Assembly: GCA_035079385.1 (NCBI GenBank)
Contig: JAVHKY010000060.1
Coordinates: 248,001 to 312,000, forward strand
From: Aspidiotus rigidus
Taxonomy: Eukaryota; Arthropoda; Insecta; Hemiptera; Diaspididae
Direction of reading: 5' to 3'
Length of the DNA stretch: 64,000 nt
Shown one piece after another: positions 12,427 through 22,960 of the stretch. Under the pieces are notes generated by a model. It ran no database searches. It was not told the origin of the DNA and was given only the letters and a program-made list of their open reading frames with translations. How positions within the stretch are numbered: the first letter of the stretch is position 1; every line of letters begins with the position of its first letter. A program made the position numbers and the translations under genes.

Positions 12427-13125
12427 TTGAAGACGACTTTTGTCCGCAGAACTCCTCCAAATCTACCCGATGGATTTTTTTGTAACATGTCCATATTACC
12501 GACTTCAGGAGGTATTGCATTCTTGCGCACGGTGGAATTTTTGGTGTGGGGTATGTTTTCTCGGCGTTTCAGAGTGTGTGGATTACGATTTCAACATTGG
12601 CTCAAATTCATATGCACGTACGTACGTACGTACGTACGTATGTATGTATGTATGTACTTTTATTGGTGGGCGAATGTTCTCGGTTGGTATTGGATCGATT
12701 TATATGAAATTGAGAATTATTGAAGTTTTATATTTGCACGAGGGAATCGGGTCATTTTTTTGAAAATCGGATCGGTAGTTTTTGAGATTTTTCCAATTGA
12801 ATTTAGAAAAATTCGGAGCGGGGTAAGTCGAACGTCAGTTCGTTAACCATCCTGCGTTGAAAAGAATGAATGTTGCTATGGAAAATGAAGAGTGTTACTG
12901 ACTTTTGCGCGAAAAGTGTGTCTTTCTCAAAAGGGGAGGGGGTTGTAAGTTGTGTATTATTAGTACACGAGATTGAATAAACAATAAAGCTTGGCAAGTT
13001 TTGAAAGTGAACTTGTACCGGAAAACGATGTCATTTTGCCGTTATTAACGAAAACGATTAAGTAATATAATGTAGCCAATAATGAACAAAATGGAAGAGA
13101 AGAATAAGATAGGACGCGAAAGCTT
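12427..13125 (-). repeat. Dispersed repeat B, copy 2, with a repeat A-like start
   Basis: 12430-12490 carries the GTCCGCAGAACTCCTCCAAA...CCCGATGGATTTTTTTG block found many times in repeat A. From 12770 to 13125 the sequence is the reverse complement of repeat B copy 1, and 12590-12770 matches the reverse complement of 45780-45930. Confidence 0.6.
12616..12656. repeat. (ACGT)n/(ATGT)n microsatellite
   Basis: ACGT repeats pass into ATGT repeats, read directly. Confidence 0.95.
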
Positions 13126-13126
13126 T

Positions 13127-13293
13127 TTCAATAATATATCTGGAGACGCACACCTGCAATTTTTTTGAGGATCGGATGAAGAGTTTTCGAGAAATTTTCA
13201 TTTTTTTTGAAAAATCTCTCACTATGCTTACCTTACGAAAAGCGGATTTCCCTATCTTTTCAACACTTTTGTTATCAGTACCTGTATTGTGAT
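13127..13293 (+). repeat. Dispersed repeat A copy 1, left part
   Basis: Aligns with 41870-42044 of copy 2 and stops exactly at the retrotransposon's left target duplication; the rest of the copy resumes at 21747. Confidence 0.8.
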
Positions 13294-13443
13294 TGTTATG
13301 ACTATATCTATGGTTAGCTTATTGGCAACACTGCTCTACGCAGCAATCATTATCATCATTATTAATTGCATTACTATTATTATTATGGACTGTACTGTTC
13401 TCGTTTATTATTGGAATATATTCATTCTCCACTAATCTTAACA
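13294..13443 (+). repeat. 5' LTR (150 bp)
   Basis: TG...CA termini. Differs from the 3' LTR only at 13399. LTRs of this kind hold promoter and polyadenylation functions; I see no clear TATA box or AATAAA signal in it. Confidence 0.95.
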
Positions 13444-13447
13444 GAAT

Positions 13448-13461
13448 TGGCGACGAGGATG
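13448..13461 (+). promoter_or_regulatory. Primer-binding site, tRNA-Ser type
   Basis: TGGCGACGAGGATG begins four bases after the LTR and is complementary to the 3' end (CATCCTCGTCG plus CCA) of eukaryotic tRNA-Ser(GCU) as I know it. Fourteen bases match before divergence. Confidence 0.75.
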
Positions 13462-13589
13462 AAATAGTTTCACTATTCTCGTTCATTTTCTTGCCCGTTT
13501 ACGTAGCAAGTAATGTCTTTTTCGACTCAGTTTTGAATGATTGTTATTCAGCAATAGTAGGTACGTTCCGCGCCGAGTTATCTATCGAG

Positions 13590-15056
13590 ATGACGACCAA
13601 AGACGCCCTCACTGCGATCATGGATGCGCTCAAAAACCAAGGTGCTGCTATCGAGCAGTTACTAAAGAAGCAATCAAATGCTCAAACAAATACGGTGGTA
13701 CGCCATAATATATCTTTCGATAAATTCGATCCTAAGGAGGAAGAATTTAGTGCTTATTATGAGCGATTTGAGAATTATCTCGACACGCGAGGAATTATCA
13801 AACCTGAAACAGACGGCGACGAAGAACTATCAGACGAAGAAGAAGAAGAAAAGAGGCGCGTCGAACATTCGATGAAAACGATTCTTTTAGGCTGCTTACA
13901 GCGAATAGAGTTCTTAGAACTGAAATCTGATATCGGCGATCGAAAATTAGCAGATATTGAGTATTCGGAAATCTTGGATTTTCTCAAAAAACGTCACGAT
14001 GCGAAAATAAATATTCAAACTGAACGCCACAAGTTCCTATCTAGGACGCAGAAAGCAAATGAATCAATCCCAGATTATATATCTGCCCTGAAATTAATCG
14101 CTCAACGATGTAAATGGATATGCACGGCTGAAGAATGTACTGAACCATTCGACGGAGTATTCCAAGCCCAATTCATTTGTGGTGTCAAAGATACATATAT
14201 TCGAGAGAAGTTACTGCAAATGGATCCGGATACCTCGTTAACGCAAACCTTAGACTCAGCATCCGCGCTTGAAGCAGCTCGAAAAGAAAATACAGAAGAT
14301 TTCGGTGTCAAAAACCAGAATAATGTCGCAGACTCAGTGAATCGAATCTCAAAAGCGGAAGAACATCAACAAGGTAAACCATATTATGGGCCAAGACTAA
14401 ATAATAGCGCATACCGTAATTATCACTCTCGATCCAAGACCAAGTTCCAGAATAATTATCAACGACGGAACAATAATCAACGACGTCCAACCAGCGTTTC
14501 TCACAAAAAACGGCAGTTCAATCCTGAATTACTGAAGAAACTTGGTATCGCGAATTCTTGCCTGGCATGTGGCAAAGATAATCACAGGACCGAAAATTGC
14601 CGTACCAATAAGGAAAAGCTTCATTGTTCACATTGTGGTCACAAAGGTCATTTAGTCAAGGTCTGTATCAAAGCTCTTACTGATAAAAATAATGTTAAAG
14701 CTCTAGAATTTGAAGATAATCCTTTTATGGGCGGAATAAACCAAATATCCGCAGTTGAGAAAATCACCTATGATATCGCGCCGTTATTGTCATATTTAAC
14801 AGAAAAACTATTCGTTGAAATTCTTATCAATAATGAATATCAACAATTTGAATTAGATACTGGAAGTCCGGCAACAGTCCTTTCGAAGGATGATTTTAAA
14901 AAATTGAAGATTTCTTGTCCTATCATTAAATGTCCAAATATTCGATTTAGAGTTTACAATACCAAATTTCTCTATCCAGAAGGTTATGTTATTGTACAAG
15001 CCTCCTATAAAGGTGAAACCCAGAAACTGCCATTATTCATTATTAGTGAAAACTAG
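13590..15056 (+). CDS. Gag-protease half of the Mag-type polyprotein, cut by a Helitron
   Basis: The frame is open from 13491, but the first ATG is at 13590 (context GAGATGA), giving 488 residues. An acidic segment (about residues 70-90) follows the N-terminal capsid-like region. A basic Asn/Arg-rich stretch precedes two CCHC knuckles, CLACGKDNHRTENC (residues 324-337) and CSHCGHKGHLVKVC. The retropepsin loop LDTGSPATVLS has its aspartate at residue 423. The last retroelement base is 15052; the stop codon TAG at 15054-15056 comes from the CTAG terminus of the inserted Helitron. The frame is in phase with the Pol half at 18642, so the element originally had one continuous Gag-Pol frame. This truncated product would lack RT and integrase. 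It packages RNA into virus-like particles in intact relatives. Confidence 0.9.
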   Translation: MTTKDALTAIMDALKNQGAAIEQLLKKQSNAQTNTVVRHNISFDKFDPKEEEFSAYYERFENYLDTRGIIKPETDGDEELSDEEEEEKRRVEHSMKTILLGCLQRIEFLELKSDIGDRKLADIEYSEILDFLKKRHDAKINIQTERHKFLSRTQKANESIPDYISALKLIAQRCKWICTAEECTEPFDGVFQAQFICGVKDTYIREKLLQMDPDTSLTQTLDSASALEAARKENTEDFGVKNQNNVADSVNRISKAEEHQQGKPYYGPRLNNSAYRNYHSRSKTKFQNNYQRRNNNQRRPTSVSHKKRQFNPELLKKLGIANSCLACGKDNHRTENCRTNKEKLHCSHCGHKGHLVKVCIKALTDKNNVKALEFEDNPFMGGINQISAVEKITYDIAPLLSYLTEKLFVEILINNEYQQFELDTGSPATVLSKDDFKKLKISCPIIKCPNIRFRVYNTKFLYPEGYVIVQASYKGETQKLPLFIISEN

Positions 15057-15063
15057 CAAGTCC

Positions 15064-15082
15064 GGCGCGCCTACGGCGCGCC
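15064..15082 (-). other. Helitron 3' terminal hairpin
   Basis: GGCGCGCC, 3-nt loop, GGCGCGCC, followed (minus strand) by GGACTTGCTAG. In Helitrons such a hairpin is thought to signal the end of replication or strand transfer. The loop is GTA on the minus strand here and AAA (or ATA) in the array units. Confidence 0.85.
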
Positions 15083-16299
15083 TCTTGGTTTTTTGTTTTT
15101 TCATTTTTATCTTATTCGAGAGCGCTATATAAACAGGAATAATTTTTAAAAATCTCGGTAAATTATCTAGATATTTCTACTTTGGATATTGAAAAAAAAA
15201 AAAAGTAGAAATTCTCCAGACAACTTTTTTTTGGCCCATAGTTCAATTCAATCGATCTGCTTAGTTTTCTTTTCAAGCTTTTCTTCTTTCTTAATTTCAT
15301 TCAATTTTGCACTCTTTCATTCTTTACTTGTTCTTCCATACAGCCTTTTTTTTTTTCTTTCTTTCTTTATCGTTTCCTGAGTCTTCCAAATTGTTCTCTG
15401 CCTCAGTATCACACTCTTGCATAATGTAACTCCTCCTATTTTCGAGTTGATTTAGTTGAGACTTTGAAAATCCCTTCCTTCATTTACCTTAATTAGAAAA
15501 AAATTTCTCAAGGCCTTCAATTTATTCCTTCGAGTCCACCCACCTCCAACTAACAGTTATTCTTGACATCGAGTCCTGATTTTTGTAATTCACTATTCTC
15601 TAGGGATTCTTCTGTTAAATCCTGATGATGTTAAGAGCATTTCCAGTTTTTTATGATGTCAACTACCTAACCTAAATTGAGGTTCAATAGGAAACCTATT
15701 CCATAGGGGGAGGGATTTTTGAAAATTTTGGTGTCTCGCCATCATTTACCTAGAACAATGGTTGATATTTTTCCAAGTCCTTTTCCTGTCATATATATCT
15801 TGGAAGTTGAAATTCTTCCATGTTCCTCTCTTAAAAAATATATTTGTAGCTTGGAAGTCGACAGTTTTTAAAGTTGTCCACTTGTCATAATTGCAAAGGT
15901 CGATGTACAAAATGCGTTTTCAATTTCAACTCCTCTGATGGTTCAATTTTTTACAAGTTCCTCTCCTGTCATATATAGCTCAATTCCCAATATTAAAAAT
16001 CTTTTCAAATCTGACTCCTTTGATATTGAAAATTTTTCCTATCCCTTATCTATCATAATAGAGCTCAAATGTCTCAATTCTTCCGAGTCCCTTTTGCTAT
16101 AGTTAGCTTAATTTTCAAAATTTTATCAAATCTAATTCCTCTTTTTGGAACCCCTCCAATTTTGAATTCAATTCTCAATATCAAAACCAATCCGTCCCAT
16201 AGAAGAGGATGTGGGAATTCCTTATTCAACTTTATTAAACATGTGATTGTTTTCTATTACAGCCTTCAATTGAACTTCTTTTGGTTGAATCCTAGAAAT

Positions 16300-17960
16300 C
16301 TGATTGGAAGCTTCATTACAATCCTTACTACCTTATTATACAGATAATCTGAGAATCTATCACCTTTTTTCCTGTTCTACTCTTCAAAATCAACATACTT
16401 CCTACAAAGTATTTTCTCAATTATCCTCTGACCTGTGTAATCATTTCCAACACAGTTTCCAGCTCTCGCAACTACCTGTGTTACTCAGTTCCATTTTCCA
16501 AATATTTCAGTTGCTTTTCTTCTTCTACTTCTTACAATGGAAGTGATTATTGATTCAAAAAGTTGATATTGATAAGGGATCATCATATTTTGGTGACTAC
16601 TATTTTCTATTTTGCCTATTAGCTCTCCTTCATTAGATACTTTCCATCATTATGTGGACATTTGTACGTCATTAGAACTTTTTGCCAAATTAATTATCCT
16701 TCAATTTGCGAAGTGCTAAATTGTATCGGATAAAATGAGGTACGAAGTGCAAAGAGAAGGTCGTTACCGTTATAATATTAGGCTTTAGCTATTTTTTAGC
16801 TTAATTGTATCGGGTAAATTAGGTATGTGATGGATTTCGTCTGAAGCCTTCTTCTAGGGAACTGAGGTATGTTTTATGCGCTACTTTTATTCCATTCTTC
16901 AGGGTTTTCCGAAACTCTTCATACTTGTTGATATTATTTATGATAATATTATTTTTCAACTTTCGTTGTGCCCTTTTCTTAGAATCGTACCCCCTACTTT
17001 TCCTGAATACATCCCTCTCAATTTCTCACATGATGTGTCTATAGTTGGAATTCTGATTAGGTTTAAGCTCACACTTTTCTACGCTCATCTGTACAAAACG
17101 TATCTTTTATTTGATTCTCAGTTCACATCGGTTGCCCTCAATATGATCAAACTGATTGCGCGCCTGAAAACTGCACCCTTTCACCCAAAATTAAGGACCC
17201 CACCTTGTAACTACGTACTTACGACCATAAAAACTTTCATTATTTCTTAATCCTAGCTTAATTCTTGTATCACTCACATAAAAAAACAACCCTGCAACAA
17301 ACTTGGAATCATTAAAAGTTAACCTATCCTCAGTCTTCAGCGAACAGAAATTCCCACCATAAAGAGGTTATTTTTGCTCGATATAGAATTGGTCACTCTC
17401 AACTTGAACATTCTCATCTCCTCCTGGGTTTCCATGCTCTACCTTCATGTAAATCTTATTATGCAGATAATCTGACAATCTATCATCTTTTTTCCTGTCC
17501 TACTCTCCAAAATCAACGTACTTCCCACAATATAATCTCAGTCTCATCCTCTGTCCCATGTAATCATTCCCAACACGGTTTCCAACTCCCGCAACTACCT
17601 ATGGTACTTAATTACTCCAACTTATACATATCCATTTTCTTTCTCCTGCCTTAAAATTTGAGTACCACCATCTGACTCAATTGCTACCTCTTCTTCCAAT
17701 CATCTTCCCTATCCTCACGTTCTTTTCGTTTGTTTCTCACTCCACTCCAGTTATTCTTATTTTCAGAATACAACCATAATACCATTTTACAAATATTTTA
17801 ATCGCTTTTCTTCTTCTACTTCTTACAATTGAAGTGATTTTTATTCAAACAGTTGACACTGATAAGGGATTCTCATATTTTTATGACTACTATTTTCTAT
17901 TTTACCTGTTGGCTCTCCTTCATTAGATACTTATATTATCATTATAATTATATGGACATT
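16300..17960. repeat. Direct duplication inside the Helitron
   Basis: The stretch at 16330-16640 (ACAGATAATCTGAGAATCTATCACC onward) recurs diverged at 17460-17960, about 1.1 kb away. In addition the word TAGCTATTTTTTAGCTnAATTGTATCGGGTAAATTAGGTATG occurs at 16783, 18281 and 18563, with a weaker copy at 16705. Confidence 0.7.
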
Positions 17961-18641
17961 GTGACATCATTAAAACTTTTTGTCGAATTCATTTTTCTTA
18001 TCTCACGTCCAAGAAAGTTAGCCACCTTTTATCGAGACTTTGGACATCTAACCTGAGGTGAGGTTGTTTAAAGAGGCGAGGTAATCGATGTAAGGTTGAA
18101 TCGTTGTTACGTTTTATTTTGCTAGGCAATTCATTTTACGCAGATAGATAAATTCGATGCTCGATGTAGAATTGAATTGTTTTTTTTTTTTTCTTCCTTC
18201 AAATTTGCTAGGTAATTCATTTTACACTTATATCTATATAGCCTACAGTAATAGAATGCACGTATAATATTCGGTTTTAGCTATTTTTTAGCTAAATTGT
18301 ATCGGGTAAATTAGGTATGAATCGCGGTGAGGAAAAGGGCACAGTTTTTAGTATTATAAAATGGAGAACTTTTACACGCACGTTTGTGATAAGCACGTTT
18401 GTGATAATAAATCGTTGCACTTAAATAACCAATAATTATTAATTTTCTATTTTCTATTTTGCCTGTTAACCTTCAGTCGCTGTGACGTCATTAGAATTTC
18501 ACGAATATTTTTTCTTATAATTTGCTAGGCAATTCATATATATAGTAATAGAATACACGCGTTAGCTATTTTTTAGCTAAATTGTATCGGGCAAATCAGG
18601 AATGAGAGGCAAAGGGTCATTTAGCTTTTTAGTATATTAGA

Positions 18642-21396
18642 TTATCAACCTATTTTAGGTCGAGCTTGGATTCGCAGTTTGAAAATTATTAATCTGGATG
18701 AATTTACTGAAGAAAAAAAAAGTTTAGGAATTAATCTAACAGAACTCGATCCGGCTAACGAAATTATTCGAAAATACCCTACTATTTTCCAAGATACTGT
18801 TGGAAAAATTCCCGATGTAATATGTCAGCTGAAGTTAAAAGAAGATGCTGCACCAAAGTATTTACCTCCTCGTCCAATTCCATACGCGTTAATTCCCATT
18901 GTGAATAGAGAACTTGATCGTATGGAAAAAGAAGGAGTAATTGAAAAAATTGAATTTAGCCAGTGGGGAACACCTTTGGTGATTGCACCAAAGCCAAATA
19001 ATAAAGTTCGTATTTGTGCGGACTACAAAGTCACATTGAACCCAATGTTAGAGCCGGTACACTATCCTATTCCTAAAGTACAAGAAATATTTACAAACTT
19101 GCATGGGAGTACTTATTATTGTTTACTCGATATGTATCATGCTTATCAACATTGCAGTTTAGATCCAAAAAGCGCAGAAATTGCAGCAATCAGTACTCAT
19201 CGGGGTACTTATAAAGTTAATCGATTATATTATGGGTTAAGCACCGCCCCAAGCTTATTTCATAGTGTTATGGCTCCAATCATTAGCAGCTTACCAGGCT
19301 GCGTAGCCTATTTTGATGACTTATTAATATATGGCCAAACAAGAGAAGAGTGCCAGAAAAACCTTGAGATCTGCCTTGAAAAATTGAAGGAATTCAATAT
19401 TCATTTGAATAGAGAAAAATCAAAATTTTTTATCCGAAAAATTAAATATCTAGGTTACATAATATCGGAGAAAGGCCTTGAAAAAGATGAAAGTAAAGTT
19501 GAGGCTATTAGAGACACGCCACCACCAACAAATATGAAAGAATTACAATCGTTCCTTGGTATGGTTCAATTTTATGCTCGTTTTATTCCAAACCTATCAA
19601 CAAAATTGCAACCCTTACATAGATTATTGAGGAAAGAGGAACCCTATCAGTGGTCGAAAGAATGCAACGCAGCATTTGTAGAAATAAAGAAAGAGCTCTC
19701 AGAGGAAGGGAAGATTCTCACAACATTTGATCCAAAACTTCCCCTTTATTTAGAAACAGATGCAAGTCCGTACGGACTGGGAGCTATTCTATCGCACATG
19801 AAAAATGGTCAACTGCATCCTATAGAATATGCGTCACGCTCTTTATCTAAAGCTGAACGGAATTACTCACACTTAGACCGTGAAGCTACTGCTATGTATT
19901 GGGCAACTACAAAATTCTATCAATATTTATATGGTCATGTATTTACACTCATTACAGACAATAAACCTCTACAGCAGATTTTCTCCCCTAACAAGCAGCT
20001 TCCGGCAATAACAGCTCAACGACTGCTTCGTTATGCATTACATTTACGACAATTTGATTATTATAGTGTGCAATATCGGGCTGCTAAAGACCATTCAAAT
20101 GTTGATTATTTATCGCGCCAACCAATTCAATGCATCAACGCAGACATAGTTGATGAAGTCGACCTGTTCTGTATAAATCAAATCAAAACATTAGTTTTCA
20201 ATTCAAAAGGCGTGACTGCAAAAGACCTTAAAGAAGCAACTGAAAAAGATATTAAGTTGTCTAAACTAGCAAAAGAGTTAAAAGAAGAACCTGAAAGAAA
20301 AGATACTAAAAAAACGGAATACTCATTATTAAATGGTGTTATCATGCGCGGACAGAGAGTAGTAATTCCAAGCAGTCTCCAACAATATGTATTGAAAGAA
20401 TTACACCTTACACACTGTGGAATTACAAAGATGAAAGCTATTGCACGATCAATATGTTATTGGAAGAATTTAGACAAAGATATTGAAGAAATGGTAAAAG
20501 ACTGCGAAGCTTGTGCTACACATCAACAACAGCCAAGTAAGGCCCCGGTACATCATTGGGAAATACCGACAGCACCATGGCACCGAATTCATGCTGACTT
20601 TGCAGGTCCCATATGCGGAAAGTTCATTCTGATTGTCATTGACGCATACTCAAAATGGGTAGAAACATTCTTACTTTCCAAAGCACCAACGTCGATGTCT
20701 ACAATTGAGAAATTCACAAAGTTGTTCATTATACATGGGCTGCCATACACTGTAGTAACAGATAACGCTACATATTTCACGTCCAATGAATTTTCACAGT
20801 TTTATGAAGCATGTGGTATCACCCACATAACTTCCCCTCCAGATTTTCCAGCAACCAATGGCATTGCAGAACGGACAGTCCAAACGTTAAAGAAGAAACT
20901 TTTAAAGATGCTTAGTGAAAACCCAACAAATTTATATGAGAAGATACAACAAATTGTGTTCCAGTATCGCTGTACTCCACTTGAATGTGGTCAAACGCCT
21001 GCCGAACGACATTTTGGTCGTCAATTACGAACTCGGTTACACTTGCTAAAACCAGAAACCACTGACCGTACAGAATATAATGCTGATGCCAAAAAGCATA
21101 TCAGGACTTTTAAAGTTGGTGATCAAGTCCTTTCCAGAAATTATCATGGGTCAGCTAAATGGAAAAAAGCATCAATTGTCAAGGTACTGGGTTATCAAAC
21201 ATATTTAGTTCGTCTGCCATCAAATCAAATACTCAAGCGCCATATAAACCAATTAAGAAGTTCCTCAATCTCTAAATCATCAATAAATCCATCACCATCA
21301 CCAAATGGCAGCAAGAAGAAAGTAACAATTAGTGAACCAACAGAACTTCGTAGATCATTACGTGAAAAGAAAAGACCAGTACGTCTATCTTTATAA
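18642..21396 (+). CDS. Pol half (RT, RNase H, integrase) of the Mag-type polyprotein
   Basis: The frame is open from the Helitron edge; the first ATG-like codon at 18679 is a TTG inside the frame, so this half has no natural start of its own. Numbering from 18679: the RT carries DYKVTLNP and a YFDD box at residues 211-214. RNase H has its acidic residues at 361 (TDASPYG), 402 (DREAT) and 427 (TDNKP). Integrase has an H2C2 zinc domain (HLTHCGITK ... CEACATH) and a catalytic triad D640, D695, E731 with 35 residues between the last two. A basic, Ser-rich tail ends at the stop. No stop or frameshift is seen in 918 codons. Without the upstream half it should not be translated normally, so the copy is probably silent in itself. 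Confidence 0.93.
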
Positions 21397-21596
21397 AACG
21401 CTTACTCAAGTCTTAATATTTTGCAGCACCCCATTTAAAAAATTAATTGAACACATTGTGTCAATTTTTTGCTTTCTTTATTTTGTAATGACGTTATTAT
21501 CTCCAAAAAAAAAAAAAAATGCAATTATAAGTTAAGATTTTTTTTTTTTCCATGTATTACTATTATGATTATTATTATTTTTCACGAGTGGGTGAC
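21397..21596 (+). other. Retrotransposon 3' untranslated region and polypurine tract area
   Basis: Short non-coding stretch with A and T runs. The purine-rich CGAGTGGGTGAC at 21585-21596 abuts the 3' LTR and is the only candidate priming tract; it is weak. Confidence 0.5.
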
Positions 21597-21746
21597 TGTT
21601 ATGACTATATCTATGGTTAGCTTATTGGCAACACTGCTCTACGCAGCAATCATTATCATCATTATTAATTGCATTACTATTATTATTATGGACTGTACTG
21701 TCCTCGTTTATTATTGGAATATATTCATTCTCCACTAATCTTAACA
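21597..21746 (+). repeat. 3' LTR (150 bp)
   Basis: Same sequence as 13294-13443 except at 21702; followed by the GTGAT duplication. Confidence 0.95.
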
Positions 21747-22960
21747 GTGATGAAGAACCTTTCATCATTCAACACGTTCATTCTTGGTTCATTCTTGATC
21801 AAGGGTTCATTGAATTTTATTTTCGATGATATTTCATTCAAATTCAGTACACTTGTATTTCGCTTCCCACAGCCCCTAGAGCCTTGAATGTTGTTTTGTC
21901 AAATTTTTGTTTTGTTAAATTTGTTTTTGGACGGATAGTAATAACGGCGGATTATTCATTTTATTTTTTTGATATTATTAGTCATACTCGATAGTGAAAA
22001 CCTTGAGTTTGAATGATTGAGTACAATTTTTTAGTCTTCATCAAGTGTCCATCTTGGTGATTTCATTCTTATTTAATATTATTCATTTATACCTCATCTT
22101 TTTTTTCGTGTATGCATAATTGATAATGGTTCATAGTCGATTTGAGGTGTCTCAGGAGATGGGAATATTATTTTCAATTTGGACTACCTTCTTTGTGTGA
22201 GATTTAAGGTTAGACCTATGAGTGAACCAGACTCGGGTACGATATATTTTTTCTTGTTAATACGTTTGGAAAGGTTAAAGCACGAGGAAAAGAATGGGGG
22301 ATTGACTGATGGGTGATTGGTTGCTTCTTTGGCTTCGACATCGATTTTCTTCGTTTTTCGGGATCTCCACTCCTTGTATAGCTGGATTCCCAAATGAAGA
22401 ATCTTGGGATAAAGTATCCATAGAAAATGGGAATGATAGCGTGAATACAATTCAGGAGTGCACGAGAGGAATATCAGCTGGAGAGAGCGTTGAGAGATGC
22501 CAGGAATCGGAGGTGATAACGAATTGAGCCATTCAGCCTAATACAGTATACTAAAGTAATACTAAGCTAAGAATAACGTAGAGGATTGTAAAGCTCTTTT
22601 TTTTGCCGACTTTTCTCGCTCGAAAAGTGAGGTATTACATTTGTAGCAAGATTGCAGGAGGAAGAAGCAGTCAACTTTCTCGACGCTTTGGAGGCCCTAT
22701 ATTACTTTCAGCATGAAAAAAAAATCAGGTTTCTTTATATATTGGCCTATATTAGGGTTAAATAATTTTTTTTTGTCCGCGGATCTCCTCCAAAACTACT
22801 GGTTGGATTTTTTTCAGCCTTAGATAAGTTATAGTCTCATATTTGAAGATGGACACCAACAATTTTTTCGACGATTAATTGATAGTAATTCCTCAGCGCG
22901 TTTCCAATTGAGTTAATACGATTCTTTAGGTTACCCCTAATCATATTGGGAGTAATCGAA
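21747..22960 (+). repeat. Dispersed repeat A copy 1, right part
   Basis: Matches 42040-43250 of copy 2 along its length, including GAGGTGTCTCAGGAGATGG, the CGACTTTTCTCGCTCGAAAAG block at 22607 and the GTCCGCGGATCTCCTCCAAAACTACTGG block at 22776. Weak shared frames (for example 22309-22527 and 42636-42839, both ending in similar GISAG peptides) hint that an old coding region may lie here, but no family is recognisable. Confidence 0.75.

Larger units (their letters stand above)
15053..18641 (-). mobile_element. Non-autonomous Helitron inserted in the retrotransposon
   Basis: Read on the minus strand it starts TCTAATATACTAAAAAGC at 18641 and ends with two GGCGCGCC half-sites around a 3-nt loop, then GGACTTGCTAG at 15053. 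A 5' TC, a 3' hairpin about 10 nt before CTRR, no target duplication and insertion between A and T are the Helitron hallmarks, and all four are present (flanks A15052 and T18642 on the plus strand). The interior has no Rep or helicase frame; short frames such as 16069-16347 and 16876-17250 have no domain. Part of the interior (about 15500-16230) matches the reverse complement of 47280-47770 in the tandem array, so both belong to one family. Internal direct duplications are listed separately. Confidence 0.92.
13294..21746 (+). mobile_element. Mag-type Ty3/gypsy LTR retrotransposon carrying a nested Helitron
   Basis: The element is bounded by 150-bp LTRs that start TGTTATGAC and end CTTAACA, with 5-bp target duplications GTGAT at 13289-13293 and 21747-21751. 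The paralogous repeat at 42040-42044 has a single GTGAT, the unoccupied site. It has a primer-binding site, Gag with two CCHC knuckles, and a DTG protease, RT, RNase H and integrase with all catalytic residues. There is no envelope-like frame. The RT block DYKVTLNP and order of domains fit the Mag group. Without the 3589-bp Helitron the element would be 4864 bp. One LTR mismatch (13399 T against 21702 C) points to a recent insertion. Confidence 0.95.

Noticed and set aside
15189..18056. Short plus-strand frames of 60-124 codons inside the nested Helitron
   Set aside because: AT-rich, Phe/Leu/Ser-dominated translations of pyrimidine-rich DNA with no conserved motif; no Rep or helicase signature.
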